Origin: DASUGC01 sp035606665
Lineage (GTDB): Bacteria; Acidobacteriota; Vicinamibacteria; Vicinamibacterales; SCN-69-37
Direction of reading: 5' to 3'
DNA length: 64,000 bases
NCBI GenBank assembly: GCA_035606665.1
Contig: DATNEY010000026.1
Coordinates: 186,001 to 250,000 of the forward strand
A program made the translations under genes and the position numbers. The notes below the pieces were generated by a model. That model saw nothing but the letters and a program-made list of their open reading frames with translations. It had not been told where the DNA came from and did no database searches. Shown here piece after piece: positions 1 to 7,341 of this stretch (within the stretch, counting starts at the first letter, position 1; each line of letters begins with the position of its first letter).

Positions 1-1203
1 GATCGCCAGGATCGTGCTGGCCGACAGCGCCATCCGATCGCCCAGCACGTACAGGACGAACGAAGCGATCAGGATGCCGACGGTGTTGACGACGTTGTTC
101 GTCGCCAGGACGCGGCCCTTCTCATCGTCGCTCGGCTTCTGTTGGAGGAGTGCGTTCAGCGGGACGGCGAACCAGCCGCCGAAGAATCCCGTGCAAGCGA
201 GCGCGACCGCGCAGAGCCAGTAGTTCGGGACGGCCCACACGAGCATCAGGCTGAACGCGCCCATGCCGAGGGCGCCGATTGGGACGAGGCCGAGCTCGAT
301 CTTGTCGCCGGAGAGGCGGCCGGCCGCGAGACTGCCGAGACCAATGCCGATCGCGAGTGCCGTGAAGAGTCGCGTGGACTCGGCTTCGCCGACGCCGAGC
401 TCGTGCAGGCCCAGCGGCACAACGGCGAGTTGCACCAAGGCTCCGACGAACCAGAAGAACGAGATGCCGACCACCGTCATCGCCAGGTTGCGATCGGCGA
501 AGAGACGGCGCGTGCCTTGAAACACCTCGCTCACGGGATTGAACGAGAGCCGCGCGCCGTGTTTCGACGCGGCCGTCGCGGGAATGCCGTAACTCGTGAT
601 GGTTCCGGCAATTGCGATCGCGATCAGCAGACTGCCCGTGAGCCACGGATCGCCGCGCCAGGCGACGAACAACTCGCCGCCGAGCACCGTGCCGAGGACG
701 ATCGCCACGAACGTGCTCATCTCGAGCAGGCCGTTGGCGCGGGAAAGATCTTCAGCGGGCAGCGCCTCGGGCACGATGCCGTACTTGGCGGGACTGAAGA
801 ACGTCGCCTGAACAGCCATGAGGAACAGCACGCCGAGCATCGGCCACGCATTGCCGCGTCCGGCGAAGATCAGCGCCGGCACCATCAGCACCATCGCCAC
901 GACCTCGAGCCACTTCATCCAGATGAGGACCTGGCGCTTGCTGAACGCGTCCGCGACGTATCCCGCGTAGCCGGAGAAAAGCAGGAACGGCAGGATGAAG
1001 ACCGCGCCGACAACAGCGGCGCCAGTGGCGGTGGCGTCGGTCACGCCGAGCCACGCGGGCGGCGACGTCTTGAACAGCTCGATCGTCAGGAAGGTGACGA
1101 CGATCTTGCAGACGTTGTCGTTGAAGGCGCCGAGGAACTGGGTCCACAGGAAGGGCTGGACGCCTGGCCGTCGGAGCGTCTCACCGTAGGTACCACCAGC
1201 CAT
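1..1203 (-). CDS. MFS transporter, LplT/lysophospholipid-transporter type (3' end cut by window)
   Basis: Reading leftward from ATG 1203, the translation starts MAGGTYGETLRRPGVQPFLW and continues with FLGAFNDN, the N-terminal signature of LplT-like MFS carriers. Alternating hydrophobic segments follow for 401 residues to the window edge without a stop, so the C-terminus lies outside. A GGAGG ribosome site sits six bases before the ATG. In LplT-type proteins this carrier flips lysophospholipids across the inner membrane and is often fused to, or next to, a PlsC acyltransferase and an acyl-ACP synthetase (Aas). Whether such a fusion exists here cannot be seen. A long plus-strand open frame over the same bases is a GC-rich shadow. 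The family assignment is good; the exact substrate is inferred. Confidence 0.85.
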   Translation of the reverse strand, partial: MAGGTYGETLRRPGVQPFLWTQFLGAFNDNVCKIVVTFLTIELFKTSPPAWLGVTDATATGAAVVGAVFILPFLLFSGYAGYVADAFSKRQVLIWMKWLEVVAMVLMVPALIFAGRGNAWPMLGVLFLMAVQATFFSPAKYGIVPEALPAEDLSRANGLLEMSTFVAIVLGTVLGGELFVAWRGDPWLTGSLLIAIAIAGTITSYGIPATAASKHGARLSFNPVSEVFQGTRRLFADRNLAMTVVGISFFWFVGALVQLAVVPLGLHELGVGEAESTRLFTALAIGIGLGSLAAGRLSGDKIELGLVPIGALGMGAFSLMLVWAVPNYWLCAVALACTGFFGGWFAVPLNALLQQKPSDDEKGRVLATNNVVNTVGILIASFVLYVLGDRMALSASTILAI

Positions 1204-1286
1204 GTCGATCCTCCATGGCGAAGTTACGCTGGCCGGCGTCGCCAAGTCGTGAAAGCCGCCTGAGGAACCCTGAGAACCCGTGAATG

Positions 1287-1329
1287 CGAAGCCGAGACTA
1301 CTTTTCTGAGGAAAGTAGTCCCGGCTTCG
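1287..1329 (-). terminator. Strong hairpin after the TPR regulator gene
   Basis: Bases 1287-1305 pair with 1311-1329 (one mismatch, one wobble) around a tiny loop, giving a stem of about 18 bp. It sits a few bases past the stop codon of the regulator at 1334 and before the MFS gene on the same strand. There is no clear T-run, so it could be a terminator, an mRNA stabiliser or a member of a repeat family. Confidence 0.5.
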
Positions 1330-1333
1330 AGTT

Positions 1334-3274
1334 TCATCTGGCCCGTTCGGCCAGACGCCCAAGAAGTTGCTCGAACCCAGGCTCACCGCGGAGCCCCATG
1401 AACAGGGGCTCGAGCGGGATGGTCCAGCCGACCCACGAAGGCGGCACGCTGTCGAGCAGTTTTGAAAGCGTCGCTATCGCCTCGGCGGGGCGGCCGTCCG
1501 ATGCGGCCTCGTACGCGGATCCGTACTGCCACTCGACGGTGCGATCCGGACGCTTCAGGGCCGCGATGTTGATGCGTGCTTCCTCGCGATAGCGCGCGGC
1601 GTCAGGCTTGGCCTGACGCCCGCGCGCGATCGCCAGTCCCAGCAGCGCCCGTGGATGCCCGTCCACGTAGCTCAGCGCGGCATGGAAGGACTCGACCGCG
1701 TCGTTGACGCGGTCGAGTCCGAGGGAGGCGTGACCCCGCCAGGTGAGTGCGGACGCGCCGTACTCCGCGCGGTACAGGCGCCGCTGGCCGGCCTGCTCGA
1801 CTTCATGATCGAACTCGGTGATGGCGCCCTCGAAGTCTCCACGTGCGCCTCGCAGCGCACCGAGCAGATAGTGAAAGCCGACGGCGGGGAAGCGATCGGC
1901 CGTGCGCGTCTGCCGGTCCTGCTCGGCGGCGCCCTGGTGCACGAAGTCGCGCGCGGTGGCGAAGTCACCGCGCGCGACGTGGACCATCGCGACCTCGAAC
2001 CGCGCGTACGCGAACTGCGGATAGAGCGACAGCGCGCGTTCGAACGCGCGCAGTCGCGCGTCACCCCAGAGGGCATGCCCGTGGCGATACTGATGCCGCC
2101 AGCTATCGGGCTCGAGTGAGACGGCCTGCTGGGCGGCACGCCGGGACTCATCGAACCTCAGCGCGCTCGTGAGCAGGAATGACAGAGTGGCATGCGCCTC
2201 GGCGAGACCCGGGTCCAGATGGATGGCGTGGCGCGCGTGCTCGACGCCGGACTCGAGCGCGCGGAAGTTGGGCGCGCGCGTGGCGCGGCTCATCTCATAG
2301 GCCACGAACTCCGCATTGGCGAGGCCGGTATAGGCAATCGCGTACTTCGGGTCGATCGCGATCGCACGCTCGAAGTCGCGGATCGCCGGCGCGTTCAGAT
2401 CGAGATCGAGGCTTTCGATCTTGAGCCAGCCCTCCATGAACGCCCGGTAGGCATCGAGGCTCCCCGTTTCTCGCAGCCCCACGCGCGCGAGATCCGGCGC
2501 CGTGGCCACGCCCAGCTCCCGCGCGAACGTACGGACGATGTCGTCCTGAAGCGCGAAGACGTTTGCGATGGGGCCGTCGACCTTTGCGTCCGCGAGTACG
2601 TCGCCGCGTTCGAGGTCAACGAGCCTTGCCGTGATGCGAAGATTCGGGCCGCCGCGCTGGAATCCGCCGGTCACCATGACTTTCGCATGCAGAGCGGCAC
2701 CGACTTCATGCAGTGTCCCGCCCGTACGACGGACGGCTTCCGTCACTCGCCAGCGATCGACGACGCGGAAGCGATCGAGTGAGGCGAGATCGCTCGTCAC
2801 CGTCTCGGCGATGCCCGCGCCGAGCCACGCGACTTCCGGATCGGCGGAGAGATTCGCGAAGTCCATGACGGCGAGCGCCGGAAGATCGCTGGTCGTGGCT
2901 GTCGCGCCAGCCTGCATGGCGGCCGGCGTCGCGGCCGGTGCCGCGGGCGTGCTCTGTCCTGGAGCGACCTGGGTGACCGGCGCGATGAAGCGATACCCGC
3001 GCCTCGCAATCGTGCGGATGAAGGTCGGCGACGCCGCTTCATCGCCAAGTGCTTCGCGCAGGTCCGACATGGCCTGCGCCATCGCGTTTTCGGTGACGTT
3101 GGCGTTCGGCCAGACGGCATCGAGCAGCTCTTCCTTGGTCACGAGCTGGCCCGGCCGATCGAGCAGATGGAAGAGCAGATCCAGCAGCTTTGGTGTCAGG
3201 TCGAGTGCGGCGCCACCGCGCGTGGCACGGTACGCGACCCGGTCCGCCTCGAAGTCGCCAAAGCGATAGCGCAT
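1334..3274 (-). CDS. Winged-helix (CadC/OmpR-type) DNA-binding protein with TolB-like and TPR domains
   Basis: A 646-residue protein from ATG 3274; the frame stays open further upstream but would run into the divergent dehydrogenase gene. Residues 1-100 (MRYRFGDFEAD..., LTPKLLDLLFHLL, TIARRGYRF) form a Trans_reg_C winged helix without a receiver domain. Next comes a TolB/FlgO-like alpha-beta segment (ALAVMDFANLSADPE..., about residues 150-280), then TPR helices to the C-terminus. Proteins of this build are common in Acidobacteria and are thought to regulate transcription in response to a protein-binding signal. No membrane segment is evident, unlike classical CadC. Only 30 bases separate its start from the PQQ dehydrogenase start, so the two promoters must overlap and the protein may regulate that gene. 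Confidence 0.8.
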   Translation of the reverse strand: MRYRFGDFEADRVAYRATRGGAALDLTPKLLDLLFHLLDRPGQLVTKEELLDAVWPNANVTENAMAQAMSDLREALGDEAASPTFIRTIARRGYRFIAPVTQVAPGQSTPAAPAATPAAMQAGATATTSDLPALAVMDFANLSADPEVAWLGAGIAETVTSDLASLDRFRVVDRWRVTEAVRRTGGTLHEVGAALHAKVMVTGGFQRGGPNLRITARLVDLERGDVLADAKVDGPIANVFALQDDIVRTFARELGVATAPDLARVGLRETGSLDAYRAFMEGWLKIESLDLDLNAPAIRDFERAIAIDPKYAIAYTGLANAEFVAYEMSRATRAPNFRALESGVEHARHAIHLDPGLAEAHATLSFLLTSALRFDESRRAAQQAVSLEPDSWRHQYRHGHALWGDARLRAFERALSLYPQFAYARFEVAMVHVARGDFATARDFVHQGAAEQDRQTRTADRFPAVGFHYLLGALRGARGDFEGAITEFDHEVEQAGQRRLYRAEYGASALTWRGHASLGLDRVNDAVESFHAALSYVDGHPRALLGLAIARGRQAKPDAARYREEARINIAALKRPDRTVEWQYGSAYEAASDGRPAEAIATLSKLLDSVPPSWVGWTIPLEPLFMGLRGEPGFEQLLGRLAERAR

Positions 3275-3304
3275 GCGGCGGCATTGTAGTGGTAAGGTCC
3301 GAGC

Positions 3305-5278
3305 ATGCGCATCAACTCGATGACGGCAATCCTGATCGCAGGCATCGTGGCCGGCGGGGCCGCTCAGAGCGGGCGCGCGCCTCAAGCCTGGCCGTCGTAC
3401 GCTGCGGACAACGCCGCGACGCATTATTCGCCGCTCGCGGACGTCACGCCGGCGAATGTCGGCCAGCTTGCCGTCGCGTGGGAGTGGTATCCCACTGACA
3501 AGCCGAACGCGGAATTCAGCACCCAGCCCGGCAATTTTCAGAACACACCGCTCATGATCGACAACGTGCTTTACGTGAGCACGATGTACAACCGCGTCGC
3601 CGCGCTCGATGCGGACACGGGTAAGGAGCTCTGGTCGTTCGACCCGAAGGCGTACGAGGACGGGCAGCCGCCGAACGGCACCGGCTTCGTCCATCGCGGA
3701 GTCGCGGCGTGGATCCCTTCGGCGGGCTCAGGCGCCTCGGGTCAGGCCAAGGCGCGCATCTTTCTCAATAGCCGCTGGCGGCTGATCGCGCTCGACGCGA
3801 AGACTGGCGAGCCCGTCACCTCCTTCGGTGAGAAGGGCATCGTCGATCTCACCAAGGGCCTGCGACGCGAGGTGAATCGCAAGCACTACACCAACACGTC
3901 GCCGCCCGTCGTGTATCGCAACCTTGTGATTCTTGGAAATGGCGTCGGCGATCGGCTCGCGTACAAGGGCGATCCGCCCGGCGATGTGCGTGCGTTCGAC
4001 GCGATCACGGGCAAGCAGGTCTGGCGCTTCAATACCGTGCCCGGCGAGGGCGAGCCCGGCAACGAAACGTGGGGCGCCGATTCGTGGAAGACCGCGGGCC
4101 ACACGAACGTCTGGGCGCCCATGTCGCTCGACGACGCACGGGGACTTCTGTATCTGCCGGTCAGCACTCCGTCGAACGATTTCTACGGTGGCGATCGCCC
4201 GGGCGCGAATCTCTATGGAGAGTCACTCGTCTGTCTCGATGCCGCGACCGGCAAGCGCAAGTGGCATTTCCAGATCGTGCATCACGGCCTCTGGGACTAC
4301 GATCCGGCGTCTGCGCCGTCGCTCGTGACGATGACGGTTGATGGCAAGCGTGTAGACGCGGTGGTCCAACTCACGAAACAGGGATTCGCGTTCGTGTTCG
4401 ATCGCGTCACCGGCCGTCCGATTTGGCCGATCGAAGAACGTCCCGTACCGGCGAGCGACGTCGCCGGCGAGCAGGCGTGGCCAACGCAGCCGTTCCCGAC
4501 GAAGCCCGCCGCGTTCGCGCCGCAGGGCATAACGACGGGCGATACGATCGACTTCACGCCGGAACTGAAGGCGCAGGCGCAGGAGGAGATGAAGAAGTAC
4601 CGCACCGGCCCCGTCTACACGCCGCCATCAGTGATGGGAACGCTGATGAATCCGGGGATTATCGGCGGCGCAAACTGGGGCGGGTCGGCGTTCGATCCGG
4701 CGAGCGGGATGCTCTACGTGAAGACGAGCAATCAGCCCGCGCTCGCGCGTATTCGTCCCGGCGCGGAGACCAACTCACGTGTGGGCGAGTTGGATGCGGC
4801 CTTTGCCGGCAGCGTGGGAGGCGCGACGTTCGTGCCGCGGCCGCCCGCAGCTGGCGGAATTGATGCCCTGGCCAGTGGCGCGCGCGGCGGTGGGCTTCCA
4901 CTCGTGAAGCCACCCTACGGCGAGCTCGTCGCGATCGATCTCGGCCGCGGTGAGATCGCGTGGCGCGTGCCGTTCGGCGACACGCCGTCGGTACGGAATC
5001 ACCCCGCGCTCGCCGGCGTCACGTTGCCCGCGCGTCTCGGCGTCGCCGGCGCACCCGGTGTCATCGTCACCAGGAGCGGCCTCGTGCTCGGTGGCGGCGG
5101 CGACACTGCGTTGTATGCGTTCGACGCCAAGACCGGCCGCGAGCTCGCGCGCCATGAGCTCTCGCGCCGGGCGAGCGCGACACCGATGACGTACCGGTCC
5201 AAGTCCGGGCGTCAGTTCATCGTCATGGCCACCGGCAGCGGCGCCAATGCAGCGCTAGTGGCGTGGGCGCTGCGCTAG
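3305..5278 (+). CDS. PQQ-dependent (quinoprotein) dehydrogenase, exported
   Basis: 657 residues. The N-terminus (MRINSMTAILIAGIVAGGAA) is a signal peptide, followed by the quinoprotein propeller. WPSYAADNAATHYSPL and DADTGKELWSF are typical W-motif blades, and GLWDYDPAS plus the repeated 'A.D..TG...W' pattern continue to the end. The family oxidises sugars or alcohols in the periplasm with PQQ and passes electrons to quinone or a cytochrome. There is no N-terminal membrane anchor domain and no visible CxxCH haem motif, so it looks like a soluble glucose-dehydrogenase-like form of the Gcd/YliI-unlike eight-blade family. ATG 3305 has AAGG about 10 bases upstream. It is divergent from the winged-helix regulator. 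Substrate unknown. Confidence 0.88.
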   Translation: MRINSMTAILIAGIVAGGAAQSGRAPQAWPSYAADNAATHYSPLADVTPANVGQLAVAWEWYPTDKPNAEFSTQPGNFQNTPLMIDNVLYVSTMYNRVAALDADTGKELWSFDPKAYEDGQPPNGTGFVHRGVAAWIPSAGSGASGQAKARIFLNSRWRLIALDAKTGEPVTSFGEKGIVDLTKGLRREVNRKHYTNTSPPVVYRNLVILGNGVGDRLAYKGDPPGDVRAFDAITGKQVWRFNTVPGEGEPGNETWGADSWKTAGHTNVWAPMSLDDARGLLYLPVSTPSNDFYGGDRPGANLYGESLVCLDAATGKRKWHFQIVHHGLWDYDPASAPSLVTMTVDGKRVDAVVQLTKQGFAFVFDRVTGRPIWPIEERPVPASDVAGEQAWPTQPFPTKPAAFAPQGITTGDTIDFTPELKAQAQEEMKKYRTGPVYTPPSVMGTLMNPGIIGGANWGGSAFDPASGMLYVKTSNQPALARIRPGAETNSRVGELDAAFAGSVGGATFVPRPPAAGGIDALASGARGGGLPLVKPPYGELVAIDLGRGEIAWRVPFGDTPSVRNHPALAGVTLPARLGVAGAPGVIVTRSGLVLGGGGDTALYAFDAKTGRELARHELSRRASATPMTYRSKSGRQFIVMATGSGANAALVAWALR

Positions 5279-5372
5279 CACCGCGCGCGCGCGCGGCGCC
5301 CGCAGCCTCGACTGTCGCCGGCGGCACCCGAACAATCGCCAGAGATTCCTCTCGGGATATTGCTCCCCGCGT

Positions 5373-5418
5373 TTTCTGGGCCAATGACCCCGTTGCCAAG
5401 AGGTCATTGGCCCTGAAA
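5373..5418. repeat. Interrupted palindrome, gggccaatgaccc family (copy 1)
   Basis: Arms 5373-5390 and 5401-5418 are inverted copies with two mismatches around a 10-base spacer. The flanks (gggatattgctcc before, gaaagc after) resemble those of the copy at 10073. Confidence 0.75.
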
Positions 5419-5431
5419 GCGTGGGACGGGG

Positions 5432-5515
5432 AATGTCGCAAGCGGAATGTCGCGAGCACAATGCCGCGAGCACAATGTCGCGAGCGCAATGTCGCAAGCG
5501 CAATGTCGCAAGCGA
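5432..5515. repeat. 14-bp tandem repeat, six copies
   Basis: Six head-to-tail units of aatgtcgcgagcac with small variations (c/t, a/g changes) begin at 5432, 5446, 5460, 5474, 5488 and 5502. Period and phase are exact. It does not encode a plausible protein and has no spacer structure. Confidence 0.85.
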
Positions 5516-5559
5516 GGAGTCCAACTCCGGTCGGCATCGAGGCGGCCCGCCGGCCGTTC

Positions 5560-5599
5560 CAGGGCCACTGACCCTTCGCCAACGGGGTCACTGGCCCTG
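5560..5599. repeat. Interrupted palindrome, gggccaatgaccc family (copy 2)
   Basis: A perfect 15-bp inverted repeat, cagggccactgaccc at 5560-5574 and its complement at 5585-5599, with a 10-base spacer. This copy carries c for the first a (cactg for caatg) in both arms, a compensated change that keeps the stem. Confidence 0.75.
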
Positions 5600-5664
5600 A
5601 GTCAGCCGGAAGTGGGATCGGCGTGCTGGACCTTCGCGTCAGAGCCGGCCCGCCCCGGTCGCGC

Positions 5665-5700
5665 GGGCCAATGACCCCGTCATCACAGGGTCATTGGCCC
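5665..5700. repeat. Interrupted palindrome, gggccaatgaccc family (copy 3)
   Basis: Perfect 13-bp arms at 5665-5677 and 5688-5700 with a 10-base spacer. The right flank (agaaac...gaaaa.caagatcccacga) is shared with the copy at 10073-10118, so the repeated unit is longer than the palindrome. Confidence 0.75.
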
Positions 5701-5804
5701 AGAAACTCGGAAAACCAAGATCCCACGAGGGAAGTGCAGGGCCGCGCAAGGCTCGAAAGCCGAGCCATAGCGCCCGGGCCTTGCGGCTCGAGCACCGGCC
5801 GCTC

Positions 5805-6236
5805 TCAGTCCATCTCCATCCACTCATCGGGTTCGTCCTGCGGATGCCGCGCGTGCCAGTTCAGCGCGCGCGCAAGGGCGACGGGGTCCGCATCAATCGC
5901 ACGCAGCAACGCACGCGCCGGTCCGTGCGGGCGGCGGCGGCCCCGCTCCCAGTTGCGCAGCGTCTCGCGACTGATCCCGATGATCCGCGCGAACTGATTC
6001 TGCGTTGCGAGGAACTTCAACCTGATCTGCTGCACGTCGTACTGGCTGAACTCGATCACCGGTTGCCCGGGCCGGACGACGCCCTGGCCGCGCTGGTCGC
6101 GATAGAGCGGCTTCAGCGGCCGCTTGATGTGCGCGATCGGATCTTCGAGCGGGTTGACCGGCCGTTCGATGATGCGCGCGCGTTGACGAAGCAATCGCAG
6201 GATCGTCTTTCGATTCATAGCCGGCTCGATCCGCAA
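5805..6236 (-). CDS. XRE-family helix-turn-helix protein (HigA/NadS-like), orphan
   Basis: 143 residues if it starts at TTG 6236; ATG 6218 (MNRKTILRLL) is an equally good start. The C-terminal half carries a canonical HTH: NQFARIIGISRETLRNWERG, about residues 80-99, followed by RRPHGPARALLRAI as in NadS/HigA antitoxins. The N-terminal half (PLEDPIAHIKRPLKPLYRD) is not recognised. Such proteins normally repress their own operon and neutralise a RelE-type toxin, but no toxin gene is seen on this strand within 250 bases upstream, so it looks orphaned or acts simply as a regulator. The DNA-binding fold is confident; the antitoxin role is not. Confidence 0.7.
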   Translation of the reverse strand: MRIEPAMNRKTILRLLRQRARIIERPVNPLEDPIAHIKRPLKPLYRDQRGQGVVRPGQPVIEFSQYDVQQIRLKFLATQNQFARIIGISRETLRNWERGRRRPHGPARALLRAIDADPVALARALNWHARHPQDEPDEWMEMD

Positions 6237-6475
6237 GCCATATGCCAGCCATCCACGCGCGAACCGCTTGGCGAACGCACGCCGGCCGCGCAGCTACATT
6301 GGAGTAATTCCAATCTCACCCGACCCGCCTGATCGCCCGCCAGCCCGGCGCGTGGGCGCCACGTGCGCTGACTGTGACCGGAGGAGGGGAGCCCGAGCGC
6401 GTCAACGCGCCGCAAAGTGGGTAGCCCCGGCACCCCCGGGCAAACCATCGAGGTCACGCCCGCGTCTATACGCTC

Positions 6476-6976
6476 GTGAGCAATGCATTTAAAACATACG
6501 TAGTAGGATCCGCCCTGGCGCTGGCCGCCGTCGCCGCCGTATCCGGGCAGTCCGCGAAGCCGAGCTTTACGGGAGTGTGGACCTTTGCAGGGCCCGCACC
6601 CCAGCCCGGGTCTGGCGGCGGCGGGACGCTGGCTTTGCTGCCAGAACCGATCACGATCCGTCACACCGCCGGGTCGATTTCCATCGACCGCACGGCATTT
6701 GGTCAGAAGTTCACGATGACGTTCACCATCGACGGCTCGAAGGACGACACGAACCGCACCGGTGCGCAGGCGTGGACAACGAAGACGCGCTGGGACGGCA
6801 GGGCACTGGTGACGACCGGCACAATCGCGCAGAACACGAGCGCCGGCTTCGAGGAATGGGCGTTCACCGAGACCAGATCGCTCGACGCGCGCGGGCACAT
6901 GATCGTCGAGACGAAGCACGTCGCAACGGACGGCAAAGTCACGACGGGCAAGCAGGATTGGGCACCCAGGAAATGA
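6476..6976 (+). CDS. Secreted protein of unknown function, first gene of a PadR/permease unit
   Basis: 166 residues from GTG 6476 with a clear signal peptide (VVGSALALAAVAAVSGQS). The mature part is beta-rich and glycine/threonine-rich (PSFTGVWTF, IRHTAGSISIDRTAFGQ, FTMTFTIDGSKDD), like the small extracytoplasmic beta-barrel or lipocalin-like proteins frequent in Acidobacteria. I do not recognise a named family. The stop overlaps the next start as ATGA, so it is translationally coupled to the PadR gene. Cleavage after VSGQS is a guess. Confidence 0.7.
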   Translation: MSNAFKTYVVGSALALAAVAAVSGQSAKPSFTGVWTFAGPAPQPGSGGGGTLALLPEPITIRHTAGSISIDRTAFGQKFTMTFTIDGSKDDTNRTGAQAWTTKTRWDGRALVTTGTIAQNTSAGFEEWAFTETRSLDARGHMIVETKHVATDGKVTTGKQDWAPRK

Positions 6977-7341
6977 AGAACGCCCGTCGAGTCAGAGATC
7001 CGCGCAGTTTTCTGCCGCTTACGCCGCGGGTATTTCAAGTCATGCTCGCGCTGGCACCGAAGCCGCTCCACGGCTACGCGATCATTCAGGAGGTCTCTCG
7101 CCTCACCGAAGGTGTCATCACGCTGCGCACCGGCACGCTGTATCTGCTGCTGCGGCGGCTGCGCGATCAGAGTCTGATCGAAGAGTCGGACGATCGTCCG
7201 CATGCAGACGAGGACGATGACCGGCGCGTGTATTACGTGCTCACGGATCTGGGTCGCGCGGTCGTCGAGGCCGAAGTCCAGCGACTGCGCACGGTCGTCG
7301 CAGTCGTCCGAAGGCAGGGCCTGTTCTGGGGCAAATCGTGA
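6973..7341 (+). CDS. PadR-family transcriptional regulator
   Basis: 122 residues. PRVFQVMLALAPKPLHGYAI, TLRTGTLYLLLRRLRDQSLI and DRRVYYVLTDLGRAVVEAE are the diagnostic PadR winged-helix motifs (HGY, GTLY, RRYYxLTxxG). PadR proteins are dimeric repressors, often released by small molecules. ATG 6973 overlaps the upstream stop (ATGA) and the stop overlaps the permease start (GTGA), so the three genes form one coupled unit. Control of the downstream permease is the usual arrangement and is inferred here. Confidence 0.9.
   Translation: MKNARRVRDPRSFLPLTPRVFQVMLALAPKPLHGYAIIQEVSRLTEGVITLRTGTLYLLLRRLRDQSLIEESDDRPHADEDDDRRVYYVLTDLGRAVVEAEVQRLRTVVAVVRRQGLFWGKS

Larger units (their letters stand above)
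5279..5804. other. Intergenic repeat-rich stretch without a credible gene
   Basis: This 526-base gap holds three copies of a palindrome family (built on gggccaatgaccc and its complement) and a run of six 14-bp tandem units. Short open frames here translate to arginine- and serine-rich shadow peptides with no ribosome sites. No RNA gene is visible. Confidence 0.6.

Noticed and set aside
142..1263. Long plus-strand open frame (373 codons) over the MFS gene
   Set aside because: Composition is typical of an antisense shadow in GC-rich DNA (Glu/Arg/Ala-rich, no domain), while the minus strand encodes a clear MFS protein.
5432..5515. Possible CRISPR array
   Set aside because: The 14-bp units are directly adjacent with no spacers, and no cas gene is present.
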